Shown: one piece after another, positions 1 to 8,552 of the stretch | Layout of the letters: each line of letters starts with the position of its first letter | Position numbering within the stretch: the stretch's first letter is position 1 | Assembly: GCA_029210585.1 (NCBI GenBank) | Contig: JARGFP010000014.1 | Span: 1 to 64,000 of the forward strand | Direction: 5' to 3' | Origin: Bacteroidales bacterium | Lineage (GTDB): Bacteria; Bacteroidota; Bacteroidia; Bacteroidales; GCA-2748055 | Length of the DNA stretch: 64,000 nt | Position numbers and translations under genes: made by a program | The notes under the pieces: model-generated | What the model was told of the DNA's origin: nothing | The model's database searches: none | What the model saw: only the letters and a program-made list of their open reading frames with translations

Positions 1-647
1 ATTGGAAGAAATCAGATCGAACTCCTTAAGCTTTCAATAAAAGTAAAAAAAAAAAAACGGAAAGTGAAAGTGCTGATAAACATATTTAGGTTGAACGAGA
101 GTCCAACTTTCAAGCGAAATTAATTCTCATTAATGCACCCCTCATTTAATACCACCACTACATCTGTGATCGTGTGATGCGGACATCCCTGTTTCGAACC
201 TGGTGAACCTGGCTTATGGTATAGTATTTAAACATTCAGGTTACAACGGCAATCCGGTCGGATGCGCAGAACATTTAAGATATCATGGGTTTTGAATGCA
301 GCCGGCTGAGGGATGAGGGCCCCGGTGTCTGAAGGGGGGACGGGCATGACTGCTGAAGGATTCACAACACCGGGTAACCAGGCAGGGACTTCAACAGGGA
401 CCCATGGCATGGGAGACACACCCTGGGGATCAGACCAAACATTCCGTTGTTGTGGAAAAAAATGAACGGAATTGCCGGAATATGTGGAACCATTCCACAG
501 TTATCCGGGGGAGAATTCGGACACATCATGTCCCGGATTCCGACAGAGATCAAGGAGATGATACAAGAATACATATCATAAATTAGAAGCGTGCAGGAAG
601 TTCCTGAAGAAACACCCCTACATGTACATTTTAAACCCATCAAAACC
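1..647. other. Intergenic stretch without a convincing gene
   Basis: Open frames on both strands here are short, overlap each other and match no family I recognise. There is an A-rich tract near 45-58. The stretch probably holds the 5' flank of the phosphofructokinase gene and the 3' flank of an upstream gene outside the window. I see no clear promoter, hairpin terminator or RNA gene. Confidence 0.5.
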
Positions 648-1577
648 ATGAAAATAGTTACACTTACTATGAATCCGGCGCTTGACAAAAGCATCCGGAT
701 TGAACGGTTACAACCATACAGGAAGCTCCGCAGTGAAGCGCCAGCCTATGATGCGGGTGGCGGAAGCATCAATGTTTCCAGGGCCATAAAAATCCTCGGG
801 GGTGAATCCCTCGCCATTTTTGCAGCCGGTGGACCCACCGGGGAAAAGATCAAGGAGCTGCTGGACGAAGAGGGTGTGGAACACCGGATGATCAGGATAG
901 AGGATACCACACGAGAGAACCTGATGGTCATGGAGAAAAGCACCGAGGACCAGTTCCGGTTCGGCATGCCCGGAAGTACCCTGAAAAAGGAAGAAATACA
1001 AAAATGCACAGATGCTGTCTATGATCTTTCCGGGGATGCCGAATATATTGTCGCAAGCGGCAGCCTGCCACGTGGTGTCCCGACTGATTATTATGGTGAG
1101 ATCGCAGCACTGGCAAAGAAGAGAAACGCGAAGTGCGTCGTTGATACTTCGGGAAAGGCCCTGGAAGAGGCGGCCAAAAGAGGCGTTTGCCTGATGAAAC
1201 CAAATCTTGGCGAACTCAGTGCACTGGCAGGAAGAAAGGAAATATTCGGCATGGAACAGGAAGAGATTGCCAGGGAGATCATCCGCGAAAGCAAGGCCGA
1301 GATCCTGATAGTGTCTCTCGGACCAAGAGGGGCCATGGTGGCTACAAAAAAGGACATTCAATATGTGATCCCGCCCACTGTCAAGAAGAAAAGCGTGGTC
1401 GGGGCCGGTGATTCCATGCTTGCAGGGATCATCCTGTCACAGTCGCGCGGTGAAGACCTCATTACCTCTGTAAAATATGGTGTGGCTGCGGGAACGGCAG
1501 CCACCATGACGCCGGGCACGGACCTGTGTCGCAAGGAGGATGTGGAGAAAATATACGAGTGGCTGAAAGATAAATAA
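648..1577 (+). CDS. pfkB: 6-phosphofructokinase, PfkB (ribokinase-like) family
   Basis: Predicted to phosphorylate fructose 6-phosphate (or a related sugar phosphate) with ATP in cytoplasmic glycolysis. The 309-residue protein opens with the family signature TLTMNPALDKS, carries the substrate-binding GGGSINVSRA segment, and ends with the anion-hole and catalytic motif VVGAGDSM, whose Asp is the general base. The order of motifs and the VIPPTVKKKSVVGAGDS stretch closely resemble Escherichia coli PfkB, more than LacC or FruK. The ATG at 648 is preferred over an in-frame start at 591 because the family begins with MKIVTLT. It appears monocistronic, followed by a strong terminator. A 1-phosphofructokinase or tagatose 6-phosphate kinase role cannot be excluded by eye. 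Confidence 0.85.
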   Translation: MKIVTLTMNPALDKSIRIERLQPYRKLRSEAPAYDAGGGSINVSRAIKILGGESLAIFAAGGPTGEKIKELLDEEGVEHRMIRIEDTTRENLMVMEKSTEDQFRFGMPGSTLKKEEIQKCTDAVYDLSGDAEYIVASGSLPRGVPTDYYGEIAALAKKRNAKCVVDTSGKALEEAAKRGVCLMKPNLGELSALAGRKEIFGMEQEEIAREIIRESKAEILIVSLGPRGAMVATKKDIQYVIPPTVKKKSVVGAGDSMLAGIILSQSRGEDLITSVKYGVAAGTAATMTPGTDLCRKEDVEKIYEWLKDK

Positions 1578-1657
1578 TACAGCATCACTCCTTCCAACGA
1601 AATTATATTCAGCAGGATAGGATACAGCTCATGCCAACCAGAACACGCTGATCCGCT

Positions 1658-1692
1658 GAGGCTGTCTCAAAAATTCGGGACAGCCTCTTTTT
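1658..1692 (+). terminator. Rho-independent terminator after pfkB
   Basis: GAGGCTGTC (1658-1666) pairs perfectly with GACAGCCTC (1679-1687). The stem extends by two more pairs including a G-U, giving about 11 bp with a short A/T-rich loop, and is followed by a T run. It separates pfkB from the rnf operon. Confidence 0.85.
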
Positions 1693-1905
1693 ATTCGCAC
1701 CCCCCCTGAGAGCGCCATTTCAGATATTTAATTCCACGTGGCTCAGGTTTTCTCCTGAGACACCTCCTTTCATTTTTTATGGCTCCGGGCCGGATACCGG
1801 AGATATCCCTCCAAAGAATGCTCCCTCCTTATTTAAATCGAAAATAAATAGCCTGCATTTCCGGCGAAATATGATCTGCAGCTACGCTTAACAGCGCAAC
1901 ATCAA

Positions 1906-1932
1906 TAATTTTGTAGCGGAATTTTAAGGAGG
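1906..1932 (+). promoter_or_regulatory. Probable rnf operon promoter -7 element and ribosome binding site
   Basis: TAATTTTG at 1906-1913 matches the Bacteroidota -7 consensus TAnnTTTG. No good TTTG -33 element is visible at the expected spacing. AAGGAGG at 1926-1932 lies 4 bases before the rseC ATG and is an unusually strong Shine-Dalgarno sequence for this phylum, in which most genes here lack one. Confidence 0.5.
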
Positions 1933-1936
1933 CCTC

Positions 1937-2359
1937 ATGTCAGAACAAAATACGATCAATCATATTGGTTTCGTGGAGTCGGTCAACGGACAGTCGGCCC
2001 TTGTCAGGATCAACAGCCAGTCGGCCTGTGCCTCCTGCCATGCAAAAGGAGCTTGTTCGGCAGCCGACCAGGAGGACAAGATGATGACCGTCCCCACGGG
2101 AGGAGCGGACTACCGGACAGGTGAACAGGTGCGCGTGTCCATTGCCAGGAGGACCGGTCTGCGGGCCGTCGCATTCGGCTATGTCTACCCTTTCCTGGTC
2201 CTGATGACCATCCTGGTCATACTTACCGCCGCAGGTGCTTCTGAATTACAGGCCGGTACCTGGTCACTGGCTTCGCTGGCACCTTACTACCTGGCAATCT
2301 ACCTGCTAAGGGACCGGATCAGCAACACATTTACGTTCAAACTGGAGAAATTATTTTAA
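1937..2359 (+). CDS. rseC: RseC/MucC-family protein (SoxR-reducing system)
   Basis: A small membrane protein of 140 residues of the RseC family, which accompanies Rnf/Rsx complexes and was linked to reduction of SoxR in E. coli. The N-terminal half is cytoplasmic and contains a Cys-rich segment (CASCHAKGAC, residues about 32-41) typical of the family. Two hydrophobic segments follow (about residues 75-95 and 102-120). It is first in the rseC-rnfBCDGEA run, 6 bp ahead of rnfB, the usual arrangement in Bacteroidota. A role in assembly or electron transfer of Rnf is inference from context; the organism need not have SoxR. Confidence 0.85.
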   Translation: MSEQNTINHIGFVESVNGQSALVRINSQSACASCHAKGACSAADQEDKMMTVPTGGADYRTGEQVRVSIARRTGLRAVAFGYVYPFLVLMTILVILTAAGASELQAGTWSLASLAPYYLAIYLLRDRISNTFTFKLEKLF

Positions 2360-2365
2360 CGACAT

Positions 2366-3535
2366 ATGAGTCAGATTATCATATACACAATTATCACCCT
2401 GGTGGTCATAGGAGCTGTGGCTGCCATTATCCTGTATTTTGTGGCCCAGCGGTTCAAGGTTTACGAGGATCCGCGGATCGACCTGGTGGAAGAGGCATTG
2501 CCGGCTGCCAATTGCGGCGGCTGCGGATATGCCGGTTGCAGGAATTTTGCCGAGGCACTGGTAAAATCAGAAACCTTTGATGACCTCCATTGCCCGGTCG
2601 GGGGAAATGAGGCCATGGCCACAGTGGCTGAGATCCTGGGCAGGGAGGCTGTTGAACAGGATCCGCTTGTCGCCGTGGTGCGATGCAACGGGCAACCGCA
2701 GTACCGTCCGCGCAACAACATCTACGATGGCGCCGTTTCATGTGCCGTTGCACATAGCCTCTATACCGGGGAAGGAGACTGTCCGCACGGGTGCCTGGGA
2801 TGCGGCGATTGTGTGGCAGTATGTGATTTCGATGCCATCCATATGAACCCGGAAACAGGACTGCCGGAGGTGGTGGACGATAAGTGTACCGCCTGCGGTG
2901 CCTGCGTGAAAGCCTGTCCGCGCGACATCATCGAACTGAGGAAAAAGAACAAGAAGGACCGCAAGATCTTTGTCAGCTGTATCAACGAGGAGAAGGGTGG
3001 CGTGGCCAAACAATATTGCAGCGTCGCGTGCATCGGGTGCAGCAAATGCTTTAAGGTGTGTCCGTTCGATGCCATTACCATGAACAATAACCTGGCATTC
3101 ATCGATTCCGTGAAATGTAAATTATGCCGGAAATGTGTTCCTGAATGTCCCACAGATTCCATCCTGGAAATCAATTTCCCGCCACCACGGAACAAGGAGG
3201 AGGAGAAGGAAAAAGCCGGGGTAGAAGATGCAGGAAAAACCGGAGAAAAAGTCGGGGCAACAGCAGCAGTAAAATCCGGAGAAAAAGCAGATAGAAAAAC
3301 CGGCACTGAGGCTGCAGTAAAATCCAGAGCCAATGCTGAAGGGCAGACAGCAGTAAATGCTGAAGGAAATACCGGGACGCAGGTGGAAGGAAAAACCGAA
3401 GCCAATGCTGAAAAGCAGCCCGGAACAAAGACCGCAGAAAAGATTGAAGAGAAGAAGCAAAATAATGCTGATGATACAAAGGGAACAAAGAGCGGCGAAA
3501 ATGGTGATGCAAACGAAAAAACGCAAAAGGATTAG
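2366..3535 (+). CDS. rnfB: Rnf electron transport complex subunit B, with extended low-complexity tail
   Basis: Entry iron-sulfur subunit of the ferredoxin:NAD oxidoreductase. One N-terminal transmembrane helix (residues 5-27) precedes the RnfB Fe-S domain with Cys 50, 53, 58 and 76. Four ferredoxin-type CxxCxxCxxxC motifs then begin at Cys 143, 174, 222 and 251. E. coli RsxB has two such ferredoxin clusters, so this is the long form seen in some anaerobes. Residues 275-389 form an unusual tail rich in Lys, Glu, Ala, Thr and Gly with degenerate repeats (AAVKS occurs twice; AEG, NAE and KTG recur) and no cysteines. It is probably disordered. The gene is 6 bp after rseC and 3 bp before rnfC. 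Confidence 0.93.
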   Translation: MSQIIIYTIITLVVIGAVAAIILYFVAQRFKVYEDPRIDLVEEALPAANCGGCGYAGCRNFAEALVKSETFDDLHCPVGGNEAMATVAEILGREAVEQDPLVAVVRCNGQPQYRPRNNIYDGAVSCAVAHSLYTGEGDCPHGCLGCGDCVAVCDFDAIHMNPETGLPEVVDDKCTACGACVKACPRDIIELRKKNKKDRKIFVSCINEEKGGVAKQYCSVACIGCSKCFKVCPFDAITMNNNLAFIDSVKCKLCRKCVPECPTDSILEINFPPPRNKEEEKEKAGVEDAGKTGEKVGATAAVKSGEKADRKTGTEAAVKSRANAEGQTAVNAEGNTGTQVEGKTEANAEKQPGTKTAEKIEEKKQNNADDTKGTKSGENGDANEKTQKD

Positions 3536-3538
3536 ATC

Positions 3539-4876
3539 ATGGGATTACTGACATTTTCCAGGGGTGGTGTGCACCCGCCTGAAAACAAAATATCTGCCGG
3601 GAAGAAGATCGAACCTGCTGGATTGCCGGAGCAGGTCGTCATTCCGGTAACACAGCACCTGGGGGCACCTTCCAAAGTACTCGTGAACAAGGGCGACGAA
3701 GTGATGACCGGGCAACTGATCGCAGAGGCAGAAGGATTTGTATCCACCAACATCCACTCCTCCGTCACAGGCAAAGTGCTGAAGGTTGACAAATTTCCCG
3801 ATGCATCGGGGTACAAAAAAATGGCGGTCCAGATCCAGGTAGAAGAGGACCAATGGGAAGCAGGAATCGATACTTCCGATGACCTGCTGACCAACATTGA
3901 TGGAACTGCCGAGGAGATCAGGAACAAGATCCTGGGTGGCGGTATCGTCGGACTGGGTGGCGCCACCTTCCCTTCCCACGTGAAGCTCATGACCCCCAAG
4001 GGCAAAAAAGCAGAGTACCTGCTCATCAACGGGGTGGAGTGCGAGCCCTACCTCACCGCCGACCATGCGCTGATGATGGAAAAAAGTGCCCGGCTGGTGG
4101 TCGGGATCAGGATACTGATGAAGGGGCTTGGCGTTGAGAAGGCAATCATCGGAATCGAGAACAACAAGCCGGATGCCATCGAGGTTATGACCAACGCCAC
4201 AGCCAGTGAGGATGGGATCCAGGTGCAGGGACTGAAAGTGAAATACCCGCAAGGGGGTGAAAAACAGCTGGTCCAGGCATTGCTCAACAGGGAAGTGCCT
4301 TCGGGAGGACTCCCCATCGATGTGGGGGTGGTGGTATTCAACGTGGGAACTGCCTATGCATCTTACCTTGCCGTTCAGAAAAACAGACCGCTGATCGAAC
4401 GCGTAGTGACCGTCACGGGAAAATCGGTTGCCAATCCTTCGAACTTCCTGACCAGGATCGGTACCCCGGCATCGTTTCTTATTGAAAAAGCCGGCGGACT
4501 GCCCGACGATACGGCCAAGGTGATCAACGGCGGACCCATGATGGGCAAGGCGGTGGCGAAAATCGACATCCCGATCGTCAAGGGAAGCTCGGGCATCCTG
4601 CTGCTCAGGGAAAATGAAGCGCTGCGGAACCCGGTACAACCCTGCATCAGGTGCACCAAGTGCGTGGGCGTGTGTCCCATGGGACTGGAACCCTACCTGC
4701 TCATGACACAGGCTGAGAAAGGAATGTGGGAACCACTGGAAAGAGATCATGTGATGGATTGCATCGAATGCGGCAGCTGCAGTTACACCTGTCCTTCGTC
4801 ACGCCCCCTCCTGGATTACATCAGGCTTGGGAAAGCCGAAGTCGGGAAGATCATGCGATCGCGCAAAGCCGTTTAA
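3539..4876 (+). CDS. rnfC: Rnf electron transport complex subunit C
   Basis: Peripheral subunit proposed to bind NADH and FMN, related to the NuoF fold of complex I. The 445-residue protein has the Gly-rich nucleotide-binding segment GGGIVGLGGATFPSHVK near residues 130-145 and the NGVECEPY motif that follows. Two C-terminal 4Fe-4S motifs start at Cys 369 (CIRCTKCVGVC) and Cys 408 (CIECGSCSYTC). Length and domain order are normal for the family. It starts 3 bp after the rnfB stop, indicating a polycistronic unit. Confidence 0.95.
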   Translation: MGLLTFSRGGVHPPENKISAGKKIEPAGLPEQVVIPVTQHLGAPSKVLVNKGDEVMTGQLIAEAEGFVSTNIHSSVTGKVLKVDKFPDASGYKKMAVQIQVEEDQWEAGIDTSDDLLTNIDGTAEEIRNKILGGGIVGLGGATFPSHVKLMTPKGKKAEYLLINGVECEPYLTADHALMMEKSARLVVGIRILMKGLGVEKAIIGIENNKPDAIEVMTNATASEDGIQVQGLKVKYPQGGEKQLVQALLNREVPSGGLPIDVGVVVFNVGTAYASYLAVQKNRPLIERVVTVTGKSVANPSNFLTRIGTPASFLIEKAGGLPDDTAKVINGGPMMGKAVAKIDIPIVKGSSGILLLRENEALRNPVQPCIRCTKCVGVCPMGLEPYLLMTQAEKGMWEPLERDHVMDCIECGSCSYTCPSSRPLLDYIRLGKAEVGKIMRSRKAV

Positions 4877-4899
4877 CTGATTAAGACAAACCACAGATA

Positions 4900-5892
4900 A
4901 TGAACAAATTAATCGTTTCACCATCACCACATGCACACACTGCGGAAAGCGTTCCGAAGCTGATGTACGGGGTGATGATCTCCCTGCTGCCTGCGTTCGC
5001 GGTGTCGGTCTGGTTCTTCGGAATCGGGATGCTCATCGTGACCACAGTATCGGTTGTATCATGCGTACTGTTTGAATACCTGATACAAAAACATATTCTG
5101 AAAGTGCCACCGACACACCTCGACGGATCAGCGGTCCTCACCGGCCTGCTCCTTGCCTTCTGTCTGCCGGCCAATATCCCGTTCTGGATGGTGATGATCG
5201 GCGCCCTGGCAGCCATCGGCATTGGTAAAATGACCTTTGGCGGACTGGGAAACAACATTTTCAACCCTGCCCTGGTCGGACGGGTATTCCTGTTTATTTC
5301 GTTCCCGGTGGCCATGACGAGCTACCCGGTACCCGGACAATGGCTCCGGTATACCGACGCCACTACAGGCGCCACCCCGTTGGGAATCTTTAAAGAGGGA
5401 CTGGGCGAACAGACCGCCGGTGAACTGATGCAACAGGTGCCCGGGTATACGGACCTGTTCATCGGGAATATGGGAGGATCAGCCGGAGAGATCGCCACCG
5501 TGGCGCTCTTAATCGGACTGCTGTACATGCTCTACCGCAAAATCATCACCTGGCACATCCCGGTGACCATCCTCGGTACCGTAGCCCTGTTTACCGGTAT
5601 ACTGTGGCTGGTCAATCCTGAACAAAACGCCGATCCGCTGTTCCATCTCCTTACCGGTGGACTGATGCTCGGTGCCATTTATATGGCTACCGATTATGTG
5701 ACCTCGCCGATGACCAGAAAAGGCATGGTGATCTATGGTGTACTCATCGGGATTCTTACGGTTATCATCAGGGTATTCGGCGCCTATCCCGAGGGCGTGC
5801 AGTTTGCCATCCTCATTATGAACGCATTTGTGCCATTGCTGAACAAGTATTTCAAACCCAAACGATTCGGAAAGGAGGTACAACATGGCTAA
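4900..5892 (+). CDS. rnfD: Rnf electron transport complex subunit D
   Basis: Integral membrane subunit of 330 residues with about nine hydrophobic segments, homologous to NqrB. The covalent FMN attachment motif TGAT is at residues 156-159, so Thr159 is the predicted phosphoester-linked flavin site, as established for the RnfD/NqrB family. Flavinylation would need ApbE, which is not encoded in this window. The 3' end overlaps rnfG by 8 bp, consistent with translational coupling. Confidence 0.95.
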   Translation: MNKLIVSPSPHAHTAESVPKLMYGVMISLLPAFAVSVWFFGIGMLIVTTVSVVSCVLFEYLIQKHILKVPPTHLDGSAVLTGLLLAFCLPANIPFWMVMIGALAAIGIGKMTFGGLGNNIFNPALVGRVFLFISFPVAMTSYPVPGQWLRYTDATTGATPLGIFKEGLGEQTAGELMQQVPGYTDLFIGNMGGSAGEIATVALLIGLLYMLYRKIITWHIPVTILGTVALFTGILWLVNPEQNADPLFHLLTGGLMLGAIYMATDYVTSPMTRKGMVIYGVLIGILTVIIRVFGAYPEGVQFAILIMNAFVPLLNKYFKPKRFGKEVQHG

Positions 5893-6457
5893 GAAAGAAT
5901 CCAATTTCGTAAGCATGGTGGCCACCCTTTCTGTTGTGGCACTTGTGGCTGCAGCCCTCCTTGGCGGCGTGTACGAAGCCACCAAGGAACCGATCAGGCT
6001 GGCAGACCTGCGCAAACGCAACGAAGCGATCGAAGCAGTGGTCCCTGCCTTTGATACCGTACCTTCTGACCAGATCGTGAAATATGGCATGGACGGTGAT
6101 ACACTCATCCTCTACCCTGCCTTAAAAAACGGCATCGTCGTTGGAACAGCAGTGGAAACTTTTACAAACAATGGTTTCAGCGGCGAATTCAAACTGATGG
6201 TGGGGTTCGACAATGAAGGAGCCATCGTGGATATTGCAGTGTTGAGTCATAAGGAGACCCCCGGACTTGGAGATAAGATGGAGCGGGACAAATCTGACTT
6301 CCATGTACAGTTCATGGGCCAGCATCCCGATGAATTTAACCTTGCTGTGACGAAGGACAAAGGCGACGTGGATGCCATCACCGCATCGACAATCTCCTCC
6401 AGGGCCTATTGTGAAGCCGTGCAACGTGCCTATGAAGCATGGAAGGCAACACGGTAA
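5885..6457 (+). CDS. rnfG: Rnf electron transport complex subunit G
   Basis: Single-pass membrane protein of 190 residues with an N-terminal helix (about 9-29) and a periplasmic FMN-binding domain. The segment DAITASTISSRA near the C terminus supplies the [ST]-[GA]-x-T flavinylation motif as TAST (166-169), predicting FMN on Thr169. The CETPGLG-like region of the family is present as KETPGLGDKM. It overlaps rnfD by 8 bp. A 149-bp gap then separates it from rnfE, far longer than any other junction in the cluster. Confidence 0.95.
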   Translation: MAKKESNFVSMVATLSVVALVAAALLGGVYEATKEPIRLADLRKRNEAIEAVVPAFDTVPSDQIVKYGMDGDTLILYPALKNGIVVGTAVETFTNNGFSGEFKLMVGFDNEGAIVDIAVLSHKETPGLGDKMERDKSDFHVQFMGQHPDEFNLAVTKDKGDVDAITASTISSRAYCEAVQRAYEAWKATR

Positions 6458-6606
6458 CGGAAGAGACCACTCAGTAACATTAGATGGATTGTAAGAATGG
6501 TCAGAAGTACACATATAATAAAAATACCGGCATGAGAAAATGCAGTCGGATGCGGGGATGAATTATTATACTGACTGAATAACAGGACTATAAATATTAT
6601 TTGCAT

Positions 6607-7194
6607 ATGAACCAGTGGAAAAATTTCAGTAAGGGACTACTCAAGGAAAACGCGGTGTTCGTGATGTTCCTCGGACTCTGTCCCACACTTGGCGTCACCA
6701 CTTCAGCAGTGAACGGGCTGGGGATGGGACTGGCAACCACCTTTGTGCTCGTGATGTCGAACCTGGTGGTAGCGCTCATCAAGAACCAGATTCCGGACAA
6801 GGTGCGCATCCCGGCATTTATCGTGATCATCGCCACGTTCGTAACCGTGGTGGAGATGGTGATGAAAGCCTATGTTCCTGCCCTGTTCGACGCACTCGGA
6901 CTCTTCATCCCGCTGATCGTGGTGAACTGCGTGGTACTGGGAAGGGCCGAAGCATTTGCATCAAAGAACAACGTGGTCTCTTCCATTATTGACGGACTTG
7001 GCATGGGGATTGGTTTCGCCCTGGCACTGACGGCCCTCGGCGCAGTAAGGGAAGTGCTCGGGAGCGGATCCATATTCGGTCTCTCCTTCCTGAAAGGCGA
7101 CGGCATGTTACTTTTCGTGTTACCTCCGGGAGCATTCATCGCGCTCGGCTACCTCATTGTACTGGCCAATAAACTGAAAGCAAAAACGACCTAG
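6607..7194 (+). CDS. rnfE: Rnf electron transport complex subunit E
   Basis: Polytopic membrane subunit of 195 residues, homologous to NqrD, with the conserved [11 protein letters not shown] segment early in the protein. In the family such Cys-containing half-helices of RnfA/RnfE cooperate in an intramembrane Fe-S or electron-transfer site. The ATG at 6607 is chosen; a TTG two codons upstream is also in frame. It lies 2 bp upstream of rnfA. The longer leader (6458-6606) could carry an internal promoter, since TATTATTTG just before the start loosely resembles a -7 element. Confidence 0.95.
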   Translation: MNQWKNFSKGLLKENAVFVMFLGLCPTLGVTTSAVNGLGMGLATTFVLVMSNLVVALIKNQIPDKVRIPAFIVIIATFVTVVEMVMKAYVPALFDALGLFIPLIVVNCVVLGRAEAFASKNNVVSSIIDGLGMGIGFALALTALGAVREVLGSGSIFGLSFLKGDGMLLFVLPPGAFIALGYLIVLANKLKAKTT

Positions 7195-7196
7195 TC

Positions 7197-7769
7197 ATGG
7201 AATATGTATTGATCATCATCGCTGCTGTATTTGTCAGCAACATCGTATTGAACCAGTTCCTGGGTATCTGTCCGTTCATCGGGGTATCCAACAAAGTTGA
7301 TACAGCCATTGGCATGACCGGTGCCGTTACCTTTGTAATGGTCATCGCCACCCTCTTCACCTACCTGATCTTCCAGTATGTGCTGATCCCGTTTGAGCTC
7401 GAGTACCTGCGGACCATCACCTTCATCCTGGTGATCGCCTCCCTCGTACAGATGGTGGAAATCATGCTGAAAAAGATCAGTCCCCCGCTCTACCAGGCGC
7501 TCGGAATCTTCCTTCCGCTGATCACCACCAACTGTGCCGTGCTGGGTGTGGCTGTGCTGGCCGTACAGCAAGATTTCAACCTGCTGGGCAGCGTGGTGTT
7601 CGCCATCGGTAACGCCATCGGTTTCGGTCTCGCACTGATCACTTTCTCGGGCATCCGGGAACAGCTTGATATGATGAATGTACCGAAACAGATGAAGGGT
7701 GTTCCCATTGCATTTATCGTTGCCGGGCTCATGGCCCTGGCGTTCATGGGATTCACCGGGATTGTATAG
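7197..7769 (+). CDS. rnfA: Rnf electron transport complex subunit A
   Basis: Polytopic membrane subunit of 190 residues, paralogous to RnfE and homologous to NqrE, with the paired signature [15 protein letters not shown] and a second Cys in TTNCAVLGV. With RnfE it forms the pseudo-symmetric membrane core. It is the last gene of the run. A small imperfect hairpin follows the stop (GGAC/GTCC around 7774-7787) ahead of TTTT, possibly a weak terminator. Confidence 0.95.
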   Translation: MEYVLIIIAAVFVSNIVLNQFLGICPFIGVSNKVDTAIGMTGAVTFVMVIATLFTYLIFQYVLIPFELEYLRTITFILVIASLVQMVEIMLKKISPPLYQALGIFLPLITTNCAVLGVAVLAVQQDFNLLGSVVFAIGNAIGFGLALITFSGIREQLDMMNVPKQMKGVPIAFIVAGLMALAFMGFTGIV

Positions 7770-7835
7770 GCGGCTGGACCGGTAGTCCGAGTTTTGGTAT
7801 CTTTACATTACAAAATCTGAAGAAAACCGTGTTAT

Positions 7836-8483
7836 ATGGAACTGCTTAATGCCGCCACCGCATTTGCAAAAGAAAAACTGGAAGCCTTCGATGCGGGTCA
7901 TGACTGGACCCACACCGAACGGGTGATGAAACTGGCCGGCCGCATTCAGGAGGAAGAGGGCGCCGGAGACCCGGAAGTCATCAGGCTGGCAGCTATCTTC
8001 CACGATATTGCCGACACAAAATTTCACCAGGGCGCAGAAACGGACGGTGGCGAGATGGCATATACGTTCCTCATGGAGAAAGGACTGCCACTGGAAAAAG
8101 CAGCACACATCAGGCTGATCATCAATCACCTCTCCTTCAAACAAAGACTGGAAAAAAGCCTGGTCGACTCCATCGAATTCCGGATTGTGCAGGATGCCGA
8201 CCGGCTGGATGCCATGGGTGCCATCGGGATCGCACGTACCTTCCACTATGGCGGATACAAAAACAGGGCGCTCTACGACCCGGAGATCCCCCCACGGGAA
8301 TACAAGTCGGCTGAGGAATATAAAAAATCTGACGCTCCCACCATCAATCATTTTTATGAAAAACTGCTCCTGCTCAAAGACCTGATGAACACAGCAACGG
8401 GCAAGCGGATGGCGCAGGAAAGACATGATTACATGGTAGCCTTTGTTGAACGATTCAGGAAAGAATGGGAAGGCCGGATGTAA
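7836..8483 (+). CDS. HD-domain phosphohydrolase
   Basis: A 215-residue HD superfamily protein resembling YedJ/YpgQ-type predicted hydrolases. The metal ligands are visible as HDWTH (early), HDIAD (the HD dyad) and a later Asp in QDADRLDAMGAIG. The family binds divalent metal and cleaves phosphate esters or nucleotides; the physiological substrate is not evident here. A TATCTTTA element at about 7797-7804 could be a -7 box. It stands alone between rnfA and the convergent barrel gene. Confidence 0.8.
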   Translation: MELLNAATAFAKEKLEAFDAGHDWTHTERVMKLAGRIQEEEGAGDPEVIRLAAIFHDIADTKFHQGAETDGGEMAYTFLMEKGLPLEKAAHIRLIINHLSFKQRLEKSLVDSIEFRIVQDADRLDAMGAIGIARTFHYGGYKNRALYDPEIPPREYKSAEEYKKSDAPTINHFYEKLLLLKDLMNTATGKRMAQERHDYMVAFVERFRKEWEGRM

Positions 8484-8552
8484 CAGGTGCGGTCACCGGA
8501 AATTTTATATTACGATCAGTATGTGCGAGCAAGTCAATACAGAATGATCAGG

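Noticed and set aside
708-1361. 217-residue minus-strand frame opposite pfkB
   Set aside because: It has no recognisable domain and is fully contained in the clear PfkB coding region.
1621-1700. Possible insertion-sequence end because of the GAGGCTGTCTC motif
   Set aside because: The inverted repeat with a T run immediately after pfkB is better explained as a terminator. No transposase or target duplication is present.
3545-4750. 401-residue open frame on the minus strand opposite rnfC
   Set aside because: It is a mirror of the high-GC coding pattern of rnfC and lacks family features. The rnfC protein is unmistakable.
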